From Muribaculaceae bacterium Isolate-036 (Harlan) (GTDB taxonomy: Bacteria; Bacteroidota; Bacteroidia; Bacteroidales; Muribaculaceae): DNA of 64,000 nucleotides. The position numbers and the translations under genes are program-made. The notes below the pieces were generated by a model. The model was not told the origin of the DNA and ran no database searches. It saw only the letters and a program-made list of their open reading frames with translations. The stretch is taken from the NCBI GenBank assembly GCA_003833075.1, contig RIAY01000013.1:21849-85848 (forward strand), in the 5' to 3' direction. Shown one piece after another: positions 41,798-50,543 of this stretch; positions within the stretch are counted from its first letter, which is position 1, and each line of letters opens with the position of its first letter.

Positions 41798-43276
41798 ATG
41801 CTTTCGTTTTCCATAGCACTCATCATACTTATAGCAGGATACTTCACATACGGCAGATTCGTATCAAAAGTTTTCGGACAGGATCCCGCTCGCCCCACTC
41901 CGGTAAAGCAACACGCTGACGGAGTGGATTTCGTGGAACTGCCTACATGGAAGGTTTTCCTCATCCAGTTTCTGAACATAGCGGGGCTCGGTCCCATATT
42001 CGGCGCGATAATGGGTGTGATGTTCGGTCCGGCTGCTTTTCTATGGATTGTTTTCGGCACCATTTTCGCCGGTGCCGTTCACGACTATCTTTCGGGTATG
42101 CTGTCGGTGCGAGACAATGGCGCATCGCTGCCGGAAATTGTAGGGAATCAGCTTGGAAACGGAATAAAGAACACCATGCGCGGTTTCTCGCTGCTGCTTA
42201 TGATTCTTGTAGGGGCGGTGTTCGTATATAATCCCGCCGACCTGCTTGCCATGATGACACCTGAAAGTCTCGACCGACTTTTCTGGATAATTGCTATTTT
42301 CGCATATTACATGCTTGCCACTCTCCTGCCGATTGACAAACTTATAGGGAAACTCTATCCGGTATTCGGATTTGCCCTGCTTTTCATGGCTGTTGGAATA
42401 TTGGCAGCACTTTATGCACACTCATCTTCCATGCCCGAGATATGGAGCGAATTTTACAACCATAAGGCAAATCCAGAGGCGAGTCCCATATTCCCGATGA
42501 TGTTCGTATCCATAGCGTGCGGAGCGATCTCCGGATTTCACGCCACCCAGTCGCCGATGATGGCACGTTGTCTGAAAAACGAGAAACATGCGCGTCCCGT
42601 GTTTTACGGCGCTATGGTGACAGAGGGCATCGTTGCTCTGATATGGGCTGCCGCTGCAATCACTTTCACCGGCGGTTACGACGGTCTGCAGAGTTTCCTT
42701 GGCAACGGCAGTCCGGCAATATTGGTCAACGATGTGTCGAAATCGTGGCTCGGCACAGTCGGAGGAATACTTGCCGTGCTCGGAGTAATAGCCGCCCCGA
42801 TAACATCGGGCGACACCGCCCTTCGCTCCGCAAGGCTTATAGCAGCTGATTTCATGGGCGTGAAGCAACGCAAGATAACAAAGAGGCTTATGATCTCACT
42901 GCCCATTTTCGGAGTCTGCTTCATCATAATGATGCTCCCCTACGAGGCATTGTGGAGATATTTCGCATGGTGCAATCAGGTGCTGGCGGTCTTCACCCTG
43001 TGGGCACTCTCGGTCTATCTTGCGCGCAAGCACAAGTTGTATGTCATTACGCTTGTTCCGGCTCTATTCATGACTGCTGTGACTGTAACCTATATATTCT
43101 TCGCCCCTGAAGGCTTTGGTGCATTGACTGACCGTCTTTTCGGAGTCAGCATCGCCTATGAGTGGGCCCTTGCCGCAGGACTGGGCGTGACACTGCTCTT
43201 GCTTGTGCTGTTCGCACGTTTCCTTCGCCTCAATTCAGACAAGAGGCTTTCATTACCTACTAAAGTTGCCGAATAA
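41798..43276 (+). CDS. cstA: CstA-family carbon starvation / peptide or pyruvate transporter
   Basis: Polytopic inner-membrane protein of 492 residues with more than ten hydrophobic segments. CstA hallmarks are visible: FGQDPARPTPVKQHADGVDFVELPTWKVF, LNIAGLGPIFGAIMGVMFGPAAFLWIVFG (N-terminal core) and SGFHATQSPMMARCLKNEKHARPVFYGAMVTEG in the middle, then GDTALRSARLIAADFM. Family members import pyruvate or peptides under carbon limitation. It is shorter than E. coli CstA (about 700) but normal for the Bacteroidetes form. Next gene starts 2 bp after its stop, so the two are probably one transcript. Confidence 0.93.
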   Translation: MLSFSIALIILIAGYFTYGRFVSKVFGQDPARPTPVKQHADGVDFVELPTWKVFLIQFLNIAGLGPIFGAIMGVMFGPAAFLWIVFGTIFAGAVHDYLSGMLSVRDNGASLPEIVGNQLGNGIKNTMRGFSLLLMILVGAVFVYNPADLLAMMTPESLDRLFWIIAIFAYYMLATLLPIDKLIGKLYPVFGFALLFMAVGILAALYAHSSSMPEIWSEFYNHKANPEASPIFPMMFVSIACGAISGFHATQSPMMARCLKNEKHARPVFYGAMVTEGIVALIWAAAAITFTGGYDGLQSFLGNGSPAILVNDVSKSWLGTVGGILAVLGVIAAPITSGDTALRSARLIAADFMGVKQRKITKRLMISLPIFGVCFIIMMLPYEALWRYFAWCNQVLAVFTLWALSVYLARKHKLYVITLVPALFMTAVTVTYIFFAPEGFGALTDRLFGVSIAYEWALAAGLGVTLLLLVLFARFLRLNSDKRLSLPTKVAE

Positions 43277-43278
43277 CC

Positions 43279-44091
43279 ATGGATGTCACCGACATAACAG
43301 AATTAATCAAAAATACAGACAGATATAATTTCCATTCTCATACCGAATTTTGCGACGGCCACGCCCCCATGGCGACAATGGCGGAAGCCGCAGCCGGCGA
43401 TGGCTTCGAAATCTGGGGGTTCACCCCGCATTCCCCCATTTGTCTCGACTCCCCCTGCAACATGAAGTCCGGAGACATCGGTACATATCTTGAAAAGGCT
43501 GCTGAACTTAAAGACAGATATGACGGCAGCATGAAAATACTGTCTTCTCTTGAAATAGATTATATCAGTCATGATTTCGGTCCGCATATCGACTATTTCC
43601 AGAATATGCAGCTCGATTACAGGCTTGCCTCGGTGCATTTTGTCCCTACTCAGGATGGTGTATGGCTCGATTGCGACGGCAGGTTCGAACGCTTCTCCCG
43701 ATATTTGAAAGAAGATTATAAAAATGACCTGAGATACGTTGTGGAGAAATATTTTGAGAATGTTATCCGCATGATTGAAGACGGAGGCTTTGAAATCCTC
43801 GGACACTTCGATAAAATCGCCGGAAATGCTGCTCTCGCCGATCCGGAAATTGAAAACGCGGCATGGTATGAGGCCCTTGTCGACGATGTGCTGAGTCACG
43901 CGTCATCTGCCGGAGTGATCGTGGAGATCAACACCAAGTCGTATGCCGACAAAAAACGTTTCTTCCCGGCATTCAGATGGTGGGACAAAATCAGAAACGC
44001 TTCCCTGCCTGTGGTGGTTAATTCCGATGCGCATTATCCCGACAAGGTAAACGCCGGACGCGAGGAAGCATTGAAACTGTTGACACAATGA
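43279..44091 (+). CDS. PHP-domain phosphatase, histidinol-phosphatase type
   Basis: A 270-residue PHP metallophosphoesterase. Motifs are YNFHSHTEFCDGHAPMATM (HxH and following Asp), GFTPHSPICL, LSSLEIDYI (metal-binding Glu/Asp), DYRLASVHFVP, ILGHFDKIAGN and VNSDAHYPDKV. These fit histidinol-phosphatase HisK-type enzymes, though other sugar or nucleotide phosphates are possible; no his genes are nearby. It sits 2 bp after cstA and overlaps the next gene by ATGA, so it is translationally coupled to the phosphoglycerate-mutase-like protein. Confidence 0.8.
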   Translation: MDVTDITELIKNTDRYNFHSHTEFCDGHAPMATMAEAAAGDGFEIWGFTPHSPICLDSPCNMKSGDIGTYLEKAAELKDRYDGSMKILSSLEIDYISHDFGPHIDYFQNMQLDYRLASVHFVPTQDGVWLDCDGRFERFSRYLKEDYKNDLRYVVEKYFENVIRMIEDGGFEILGHFDKIAGNAALADPEIENAAWYEALVDDVLSHASSAGVIVEINTKSYADKKRFFPAFRWWDKIRNASLPVVVNSDAHYPDKVNAGREEALKLLTQ

Positions 44092-45071
44092 AACAGATAT
44101 TGGTCATATGCGACGGAATGGCAGACAGCCCCATGGAGCGGCTGAACGGGAAGACCCCCTTGCAGGCAGCCGAGACTCCGGCACTTGATTTTCTCGCAGC
44201 CAACGGCAGATGCGGTTCCCTGAGGACAGTGCCGGAGGGGCATTACCCTGGCAGCGAGACCGCCATACTTACAATTCTCGGCTATGCTCCCGATGAATTG
44301 CCGTCAGGGCGCGGACCTCTCGAAGCGACAGGGCTTGGCATCGATGTCTCGCCGGATGACACAGTCATGCGGTATGCAGTCTCCGACCCCTCCCTGCTCC
44401 TGAACGGCAACGCGGATTTGCGCCACACACTCGAACATAAATTTCCTGATCTGAAATTCCATTCCCTATCGGAAACATCCGGGATATGTATTATCCCCAA
44501 CGGTTGCCGCCTTTCAGACATACATGCCGAAGGAATCACTTTCTGGAGCGGAGACACACCGAGAGCATACGAGCCGTTTGTCAGCAGACATCAGCAATTC
44601 AGCCGCCCTGTCGTAATAGGAGCGGTGCCACTTCTGAAGGGGATGGCATACAGTATTCAGGCGGAATGGATCAGACCGGAAGGAGCCACAGGAGACTGCG
44701 ACACGGCTTACAGAGCAAAATGCGATGCCGCCGTAGCGGCATTGAAAGACCACGACATAGTAATTCTCCACATAGAAGCCTGCGATTACGCATCCCACAA
44801 GATGGATGTAAACTCCAAGCTGAACGCAATCCGGAACATAGACAGAGAGATCATCGGACCGTTGATGAAAAAACTTTGCGATGGCGAAGATTTTGCCATT
44901 GCCGTTATGTCTGATCATCCTTCGCTTTGCGAAAAAGGGTGTCATTCGGTGGATTCTGTACCTTTCCTACTCTATTATCATGGAATAGAAAAAGATGAAA
45001 CAAATATGTTTTCAGAGGAGGAAGCCGCGACCGGCAACCTTGAAAGCATATCTGACATCTACAGGCAATGA
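44088..45071 (+). CDS. Alkaline-phosphatase-superfamily protein, ApgM (iPGM-like) family
   Basis: A 327-residue member of the cofactor-independent phosphoglycerate mutase family. It begins KQILVICDGMADSPM (metal-binding Asp), has the conserved Ser in YPGSETAILTILGY, and the C-terminal metal ligands in HIEACDYASHK and VMSDHPS. It is shorter than archaeal ApgM (about 400). Some Bacteroidetes members of this family act as homoserine kinases, so the mutase reaction is not certain. Coupled to the PHP gene; the 14-bp tandem repeats begin 8 bp after its stop and lead into cobU. Confidence 0.75.
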   Translation: MKQILVICDGMADSPMERLNGKTPLQAAETPALDFLAANGRCGSLRTVPEGHYPGSETAILTILGYAPDELPSGRGPLEATGLGIDVSPDDTVMRYAVSDPSLLLNGNADLRHTLEHKFPDLKFHSLSETSGICIIPNGCRLSDIHAEGITFWSGDTPRAYEPFVSRHQQFSRPVVIGAVPLLKGMAYSIQAEWIRPEGATGDCDTAYRAKCDAAVAALKDHDIVILHIEACDYASHKMDVNSKLNAIRNIDREIIGPLMKKLCDGEDFAIAVMSDHPSLCEKGCHSVDSVPFLLYYHGIEKDETNMFSEEEAATGNLESISDIYRQ

Positions 45072-45079
45072 GACTGACA

Positions 45080-45149
45080 CAGCTTATGAGACGCAGCATA
45101 TGAGACACAACTTATGAGACACAGCATATGAGATACAGTATATGAGACA
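45080..45149 (+). repeat. Five tandem 14-bp repeats running into the cobU start
   Basis: Units at 45080, 45094, 45108, 45122 and 45136, consensus CAGCATATGAGACA with one to three changes each. Every unit contains ATGAGA; the last one supplies the cobU ATG at 45142. The period is not a multiple of three, so the ATGs lie in all three frames. Slippage here could change the cobU leader. Confidence 0.8.
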
Positions 45150-45660
45150 GAAAAAAATAATACTTGTAACCGGCGGTCAGAGATCAGGGAAAAGCGAATT
45201 TTCCGAAAAACTGGCTCTCGAACATTCCGACACTCCCGTATATCTCGCAACCGCACGCGTTGCCGATGATGAATTTCGGGAACGCGTCAGGAAACATAAG
45301 GCAAGACGCGGACCCAACTGGTCTACGATAGAAGAGGAGATTTTTCTCAGCCGACATGACCTCTCGCAGAAAACGGTATTGATTGACTGCGTGACCATGT
45401 GGGTCACAAACGTCTTTTTCGCTTCAGGTGAAGATGTCACGGCATCCCTTGAAAAGCTTAAATCCGAGTTTGACAGATTCACGGACCACCATGACGCAGT
45501 CTATATTTTCGTGTCAAATGAGATAGGTTCGGGAGGTGTGTCGCCAAACGCCATGACCCGCAGGTTCACAGACCTGCAGGGTTGGTTCAACCAATATATC
45601 GCCGCCCACGCCGACGAAGTCTACCTCACTGTTTCCGGCATCCCTCTAAAAATAAAGTAG
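45142..45660 (+). CDS. cobU: Adenosylcobinamide kinase / adenosylcobinamide-phosphate guanylyltransferase
   Basis: Phosphorylates adenosylcobinamide and then activates it with GTP to adenosyl-GDP-cobinamide in nucleotide-loop assembly. The 172-residue protein has the P-loop GGQRSGKSEFSE (residues about 9-20), the guanylylated His in RKHKARRG (about 51), LIDCVTMWVTNVF and SNEIGSGGVSPNAMTRRF. Length is normal. The start is in the last tandem repeat; an alternative ATG lies 12 bp upstream in another frame, so this one is the only in-frame choice. First of cobU-cobT-cobS-cobC. Confidence 0.95.
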   Translation: MRQKKIILVTGGQRSGKSEFSEKLALEHSDTPVYLATARVADDEFRERVRKHKARRGPNWSTIEEEIFLSRHDLSQKTVLIDCVTMWVTNVFFASGEDVTASLEKLKSEFDRFTDHHDAVYIFVSNEIGSGGVSPNAMTRRFTDLQGWFNQYIAAHADEVYLTVSGIPLKIK

Positions 45661-45714
45661 CGATCCTTCCCATCCCCATAAATCCCTATAAATCCCCCAT
45701 TCCGCCCTATTCCG

Positions 45715-45744
45715 CCCCATTTAACCCCATTTAACCCCATTTAA
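45715..45744 (+). repeat. Short C-rich tandem repeats before cobT
   Basis: Three copies of CCCCATTTAA, preceded from 45670 by related ATAAATCCC and ATTCCGCCC doublets. The run fills the 94-bp cobU-cobT gap and leaves no Shine-Dalgarno in front of cobT. Confidence 0.7.
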
Positions 45745-45754
45745 CCCCCCAAAT

Positions 45755-46846
45755 ATGAAAACTTTCGCAATCAAGACTCCCTCAAAAGAGATTGAAAAAG
45801 ACCTCCTGACAAAAATAGACTTCCTGACCAAGCCCAAAGGCTCGCTCGGCAAACTTGAGAAACTCGCCGCCCGCATCGGGCTTATACAGCAGACGTTGTC
45901 ACCGAAGCTGTCGAAACCACACAATATTCTGTTTGCGGCTGACCACGGCATAATCGAGGAGGGTGTGACCGTCTCCCCCAAAGAAGTGACATGGCAGCAG
46001 CTGTCTCATTTCTCGCATGGTGGCGCCGGCATCAATTTTCTCTGTGACCAGCATGGATTCAGACTCGTGCTTGTAGATGCGGGGGTCGACTACGACATTC
46101 CCGCCGGAAAAGGAATCATTGACTGCAAGATACGGAAATCCACACGCAATTACCTGCATGAACCGGCGATGACACGCGAGGAGTGCGATCTTGCTGTAGA
46201 ACGCGGAGCAAAAGTTGTGGAAGACGTTTACAACGATGGCTGCAACATAGTAAGTTTCGGTGAGATGGGCAGCGGCAACACATCATCATCATCCATGTGG
46301 ATGCACGCTTTCACCGGCATTCCTTTGGCTGAATGCATAGGTGCCGGCGCAGGACTCGACAAACCCGGCATCAACCGTAAACTCGATGTACTGACCCGCG
46401 CATGGGATAATTTCATATCCGAAAAAAAACGGGGTAGCGCCGGTGTTATTCCACAGCCGGGACAACCCGTACCCGACACGATGGCAGAAGAGATCATGGC
46501 TCGGTTCGGCGGATACGAGATGGTAATGGCTGTGGGTGGCATGCTTAAGGCTGCCGAACTCGGAATGATAATAATTGTAGACGGATTCATAATGACCGCA
46601 TGCATACTTGCCGCGTCCAGACTGAATCCGGCTGTGCTCGATTACGCGATCTTCGGACATCAGGGCGATGAATCGGGACATAAACTCTTGTTGCAGGCTC
46701 TTGGCGCCGATCCTATTCTACACCTTGACCTGCGTCTTGGCGAAGGGAGCGGCGCGGTATGCGCATATCCTATAATAGACTCTGCAGTGCGCATGATCAA
46801 CGAGATGGACAACTTCCAGTCGGTAGGTGTCACCAAATACTTCTGA
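45755..46846 (+). CDS. cobT: Nicotinate-nucleotide-dimethylbenzimidazole phosphoribosyltransferase
   Basis: Activates the lower-ligand base to alpha-ribazole phosphate for cobamide assembly; 363 residues. Conserved parts are [53 protein letters not shown] and [21 protein letters not shown], the last with the catalytic-region Glu. Known enzymes vary in which base they use, and Bacteroides often take purines or adenine derivatives, so the lower ligand is not deducible. The stop is 10 bp before cobS. Confidence 0.95.
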   Translation: MKTFAIKTPSKEIEKDLLTKIDFLTKPKGSLGKLEKLAARIGLIQQTLSPKLSKPHNILFAADHGIIEEGVTVSPKEVTWQQLSHFSHGGAGINFLCDQHGFRLVLVDAGVDYDIPAGKGIIDCKIRKSTRNYLHEPAMTREECDLAVERGAKVVEDVYNDGCNIVSFGEMGSGNTSSSSMWMHAFTGIPLAECIGAGAGLDKPGINRKLDVLTRAWDNFISEKKRGSAGVIPQPGQPVPDTMAEEIMARFGGYEMVMAVGGMLKAAELGMIIIVDGFIMTACILAASRLNPAVLDYAIFGHQGDESGHKLLLQALGADPILHLDLRLGEGSGAVCAYPIIDSAVRMINEMDNFQSVGVTKYF

Positions 46847-46856
46847 CAAACAGGTT

Positions 46857-47609
46857 ATGAAAAAACTTTTTGCGGCAATAGGATTCTTCACAAGGATTCC
46901 GGTATGGAAAATTACAGACATACCGTCTGACAAATATAAACGTGTAGTGGATCTGTGGCCGGCTGCCGGATGGATAACCGGAGGCTTGACGGCATTGACA
47001 TTATGGGGGGCACTTCAAGTGCTTCCCCCTTTTGCCGCCGTTGTCACAGCTTTTGCCGTAAGACTTCTTCTTACCGGTGCCTTGCATGAGGACGGACTCG
47101 CAGATTTCATCGATGGCACAGGAGGAGGCTCGACCCGCGAACGCATTCTCGAAATAATGAAAGATTCAAGAATCGGATCCTATGGAGTCATCGGTCTTGT
47201 AATTTATTTCATGCTCCTTGTGTCATGCGTGGCATCGCTGCCGCCGGCAATATCTCCTCTGGCTGTATTAGCCGCAGACCCCTGGAGCAAGTTCTGCGGA
47301 TCATTCATCATCAACACACTCCCCTACGCCAGAAAACAAGAGGAGGCTAAGAACAAAATCGTATATGACCGCATGTCGGCACCGGCTTTTGTGATATGCC
47401 TGCTGTCTGGATTGCTTCCCGCAATCCTGTTGCCGGAAGCATATTGGCTTGCCCTTTTGCTTCCGATGGCTGTCGCAGCCGCGATGATACTCTATATGCG
47501 CTGTAAAATCGGAGGGTACACCGGCGACTGCTGCGGAGCCACGGCACTGCTCTGTGAACTGGCTTTCTATTTTTCATCCGCTGTCATTGCCCACGCTGTC
47601 ATTCAATAA
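46857..47609 (+). CDS. cobS: Cobalamin synthase (adenosylcobinamide-GDP ribazoletransferase)
   Basis: Membrane enzyme that joins adenosyl-GDP-cobinamide to alpha-ribazole or its phosphate. The ATG at 46857 gives the conserved start MKKLFAAIGFFTRIPVW; a longer frame to 46827 overlaps cobT. The 250-residue protein contains the metal-binding LHEDGLADFIDGTGGGSTRERILEIMKDSRIGSYGVIGLV (read in parts, about residues 78-120) and six or seven hydrophobic segments, as is usual. Confidence 0.95.
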   Translation: MKKLFAAIGFFTRIPVWKITDIPSDKYKRVVDLWPAAGWITGGLTALTLWGALQVLPPFAAVVTAFAVRLLLTGALHEDGLADFIDGTGGGSTRERILEIMKDSRIGSYGVIGLVIYFMLLVSCVASLPPAISPLAVLAADPWSKFCGSFIINTLPYARKQEEAKNKIVYDRMSAPAFVICLLSGLLPAILLPEAYWLALLLPMAVAAAMILYMRCKIGGYTGDCCGATALLCELAFYFSSAVIAHAVIQ

Positions 47610-47617
47610 AAACGCTC

Positions 47618-48163
47618 ATGAAGATAACCTTTATCCGACATACAGCCGTTGACGTTGAGCCAGGTGTTTGCTATGGTCGCACCGATGTGCCTTTAAAACC
47701 GACATTCCCAGAAGAAGCCGCGAAAGTGCGTGAAACCATCATAAAAGCCATAACATCAAACGGCAAGCCGTTTGATGCCGTATATCGTAGCCCGTTGAGC
47801 CGGTGCCGGCTTCTGGCAGAGGCATGTGGTTATGATGAAGCCATCCCTGATGACAGACTGTTGGAGATGAATTTCGGAGAATGGGAGATGCAACGATATG
47901 ATGATATAAAAGACCCGAGATTACAGGAATGGTTTGACGACTGGCTGAACGTCACACCTACCGGCGGCGAGTCATTTCTCGACCAGAACCGGCGAGTCGC
48001 ATCATTCCTTGACGACATGAAAAACTCCGGCAAGGGCGATGTTCTTGTGTTCACCCATGCCGGAGTAATGATGAATGTCATGCTGATCCTCGGAATCACT
48101 CCTTTAGAAAAGCTTTTCGACTCCCAGCCTCCATATGGCGGCATGACCACAGTCGAAGTCTGA
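47618..48163 (+). CDS. cobC: Alpha-ribazole phosphatase (histidine phosphatase family)
   Basis: Removes phosphate from alpha-ribazole-5'-phosphate or adenosylcobalamin-5'-phosphate. The 181-residue protein has the RH motif IRHTAVDVEPGVCYGRTDVPL, the second Arg in VYRSPLSRCRLLAEA, the Glu in LLEMNFGEWEMQRYDDI and the second His in VFTHAGVMMNVML. The family also includes unrelated phosphatases, but its position 8 bp after cobS makes CobC the best call. Last gene of the plus-strand operon, convergent with the ABC exporter 27 bp away. Confidence 0.9.
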   Translation: MKITFIRHTAVDVEPGVCYGRTDVPLKPTFPEEAAKVRETIIKAITSNGKPFDAVYRSPLSRCRLLAEACGYDEAIPDDRLLEMNFGEWEMQRYDDIKDPRLQEWFDDWLNVTPTGGESFLDQNRRVASFLDDMKNSGKGDVLVFTHAGVMMNVMLILGITPLEKLFDSQPPYGGMTTVEV

Positions 48164-48190
48164 CCGTATATTCCGGTTTAAAACGCGCTC

Positions 48191-49441
48191 CTATTTGTAT
48201 TTTGCCCAACGTACAAGATCCTTGATGTTGGGCTTTTTGCCATACATGAAGATGCCGATTCTATATATCTTCGCGCTCAGCCATATCATGAAAAGAACAG
48301 AGACAAACAGCAATACCGCTGAAAGCGCGATCTCCCATCCGGCAACGCCGAAGGGCATTCGTGACATCATCACCATCGGCGAGGTGAACGGTATCACCGA
48401 TGTCCAGAAAGCGAGTTGCGACGTGGGGTCATTGACTACAGTGAAAGCAAGAAGCAGACCGATTATTATAGGCATTGTGGCGAAAGAGGTGAGCTGGCTC
48501 GCATCCTGGATATTGTCGACAGAACTGCCGATGGCGGCATAGATGGAGGAATAGAAGAGATATCCGCCGACAAGGAAAAGCGTCATGCATCCGAAGAGTT
48601 TCATGATATATGCCGGATTGCCGATTCCGAGCACCAATGAGAGCGTTGCGGAATCCATGTCAGTGGCGGAACTCAGTATCGCAGGCAACCCCCACATGGT
48701 GAAGGCAAGTATGATGAATGCCCATATCAGTATCTGAGTGAGCGCGACACATCCGATGCCGAGCAGTTTTCCCATCAGCAGTGTGTAGGGCTTGACCGAT
48801 GACACCACAACCTCAAGCACCCGGTTGGCTTTCTCCTCGATAATCGAGGTCATCACCATCTGCCCGTACATGAGTATGAACATATAAAGGATCATCATCA
48901 TCACGATTCCTATCATATAGGATATCGCCGATGAAGTCTCTTTCTCGCCGTCATCGCCGAGCGTAAATGTCTGCATCCTCACATGCGACTGCACGGCGGC
49001 GATTATCTGGTCAAGATTCTCTATATCGTAGCGTTGAAGTCTCTTCTGCTCAACGATTCGCGACAATTCGCCGGAAATCGACTCCTCTGTGGCAAGACTC
49101 ACCGCCTCGCGGGTATACAGCGAGACATCCGTGTCATCGCTGACAAGATTTTCTCCGATAACAAGAACCCCGTCATAATTATTGTCTGCCTTCGCCTCCT
49201 CTACCGACATCTCTACCGGCGCGAAAGAAAGCTCGCCATGCGCAGGCAACGCATTGCCTACGATCCCCGAGGGGTCTACCACTGCTATGGTCTTCTTCTC
49301 CGGACCGGACAATATGGAGATCACTGCCGGGAAAGCCATCATGGCTATCATTATCACCGGCATAAGGATTGTTGTGATTATAAAACTCTTGCGGCGCACC
49401 CGCTCGAAATATTCTCTCTGTATGATTAAAGACAGTTCCAT
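48191..49441 (-). CDS. ABC-2 type transporter permease (NatB-like)
   Basis: Permease subunit of an ABC exporter, 416 residues. An N-terminal membrane segment (SFIITTILMPVIMIAMMAFPAVISIL) is followed by a large extracytoplasmic domain (about 50-170) and five membrane segments with MVMTSIIEEKANRVLEVVVSSVKPYTLLMGKLLGIG, the conserved ABC-2 stretch. Substrate is unknown; NatB-type permeases export sodium or other small compounds. It follows its ATPase gene by 3 bp. It interrupts the two cob gene blocks without obvious functional link. Confidence 0.85.
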   Translation of the reverse strand: MELSLIIQREYFERVRRKSFIITTILMPVIMIAMMAFPAVISILSGPEKKTIAVVDPSGIVGNALPAHGELSFAPVEMSVEEAKADNNYDGVLVIGENLVSDDTDVSLYTREAVSLATEESISGELSRIVEQKRLQRYDIENLDQIIAAVQSHVRMQTFTLGDDGEKETSSAISYMIGIVMMMILYMFILMYGQMVMTSIIEEKANRVLEVVVSSVKPYTLLMGKLLGIGCVALTQILIWAFIILAFTMWGLPAILSSATDMDSATLSLVLGIGNPAYIMKLFGCMTLFLVGGYLFYSSIYAAIGSSVDNIQDASQLTSFATMPIIIGLLLAFTVVNDPTSQLAFWTSVIPFTSPMVMMSRMPFGVAGWEIALSAVLLFVSVLFMIWLSAKIYRIGIFMYGKKPNIKDLVRWAKYK

Positions 49442-49444
49442 ATC

Positions 49445-50395
49445 TTATTTGTTTTCAACCGGCATTTCCGAGGAATTGCGCACGGCATTGATAAATATAT
49501 TGTTTATTGAAGGCATCACAGGTTCGAAACCGACAAGATCTGTCGCCCTGTTTGCAATATCCACAAGATCGCGGCGAGTAGCCGCATCGCTGAGTTCGAC
49601 TATCACGGATTCCCCCTGACCGCGGTTCTCTTCCTCATCCTCGCCGATATAGGATACAACAGGCTTGATAGCCTCGGCAAGAGAAGACAGCTCTCCTTCG
49701 AAACGCAATCTGAAGCGGTTGCCTCCGAATGAGCGGCGCAGCTCCTCTACATTCCCGGTAAGAATGTTACGGCTGCGGTTTATCAGTGTTATATGGTCGC
49801 ACAACTCTTCGACACTGCTCATATTATGTGTGGAGAAAATAACCGTGGAGCCTTCATCTCGCAAACGGAGAATCTCCCTTTTGAGGATATTCGCGTTGAT
49901 AGGGTCAAATCCGGAAAACGGCTCATCGAAAATCAGAAGTTTCGGACGGTGAAGCACTGTGATGATAAACTGCACTTTCTGCGCCATTCCTTTGGAAAGT
50001 TCCTCCACTTTCTTATTCCACCAGTTGCCGATTTCCATACGCTCGAACCATTCCTTGAGACGTTTCTCGGCATCGCGTTTGTCCAGACCTTTCAGCCGGG
50101 CAAAGAATATTGCCTGCTCCCCTACTTTCATTTTTTTGTAGAGACCACGCTCTTCCGGGAGATAGCCTATATGCTTGACATCATCGGCTGTCAGCGGTCT
50201 GCCATCGAAGATAACTTCTCCTGCATCGGGAGCGGTGATATGGTTTATGATTCTTATAAGAGTGGTTTTCCCAGCACCGTTGGGACCGAGAAGGCCATAC
50301 ACACTCCCCTCCGGCACGTGCACAGTCACATCGTCAAGTGCCTTATGCCCGGTATAATCCTTGACTATACCGTTAGCTTCCAGTAAATAGCTCAT
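49445..50395 (-). CDS. ABC transporter ATP-binding protein (NatA-like)
   Basis: ATPase partner of the ABC-2 permease, 316 residues. Walker A is LLGPNGAGKTTLIRI (residues about 34-48), Q-loop near LPEERGLY, signature LSKGMAQKVQF, Walker B LLIFDEPFSGFDP and the switch His in FSTHNMSS. The C-terminal 90 residues are the DUF4162-type extension typical of NatA and bacteriocin-style exporters. Its own transcript probably starts in the 128-bp AT-rich gap upstream. Confidence 0.9.
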   Translation of the reverse strand: MSYLLEANGIVKDYTGHKALDDVTVHVPEGSVYGLLGPNGAGKTTLIRIINHITAPDAGEVIFDGRPLTADDVKHIGYLPEERGLYKKMKVGEQAIFFARLKGLDKRDAEKRLKEWFERMEIGNWWNKKVEELSKGMAQKVQFIITVLHRPKLLIFDEPFSGFDPINANILKREILRLRDEGSTVIFSTHNMSSVEELCDHITLINRSRNILTGNVEELRRSFGGNRFRLRFEGELSSLAEAIKPVVSYIGEDEEENRGQGESVIVELSDAATRRDLVDIANRATDLVGFEPVMPSINNIFINAVRNSSEMPVENK

Positions 50396-50513
50396 TTTTA
50401 TTATTCTTTGTTCGGATTACAAATTTAAACAATTTTTTCCGATTATACATCTTCGTTTACCACTCAGTCCAAACCAATCCATATTTTGTTATCCAACCAC
50501 ACACTACCACATA

Positions 50514-50543
50514 ACAACCACTTTTATATATAAAAGTGGTTGT
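50514..50543. terminator. Perfect 30-bp palindrome at the cbiB stop
   Basis: Bases 50514-50528 and 50529-50543 are exact reverse complements (half-site ACAACCACTTTTATA). It covers the last codons and stop of cbiB. As RNA it makes a long AT-rich stem without a clear U-run, so it may terminate the minus-strand operon or bind a protein. Confidence 0.55.

Noticed and set aside
45080..45149. CRISPR or regulatory riboswitch
   Set aside because: Contiguous 14-bp units without spacers; no B12 box or core sequence of a cobalamin riboswitch.
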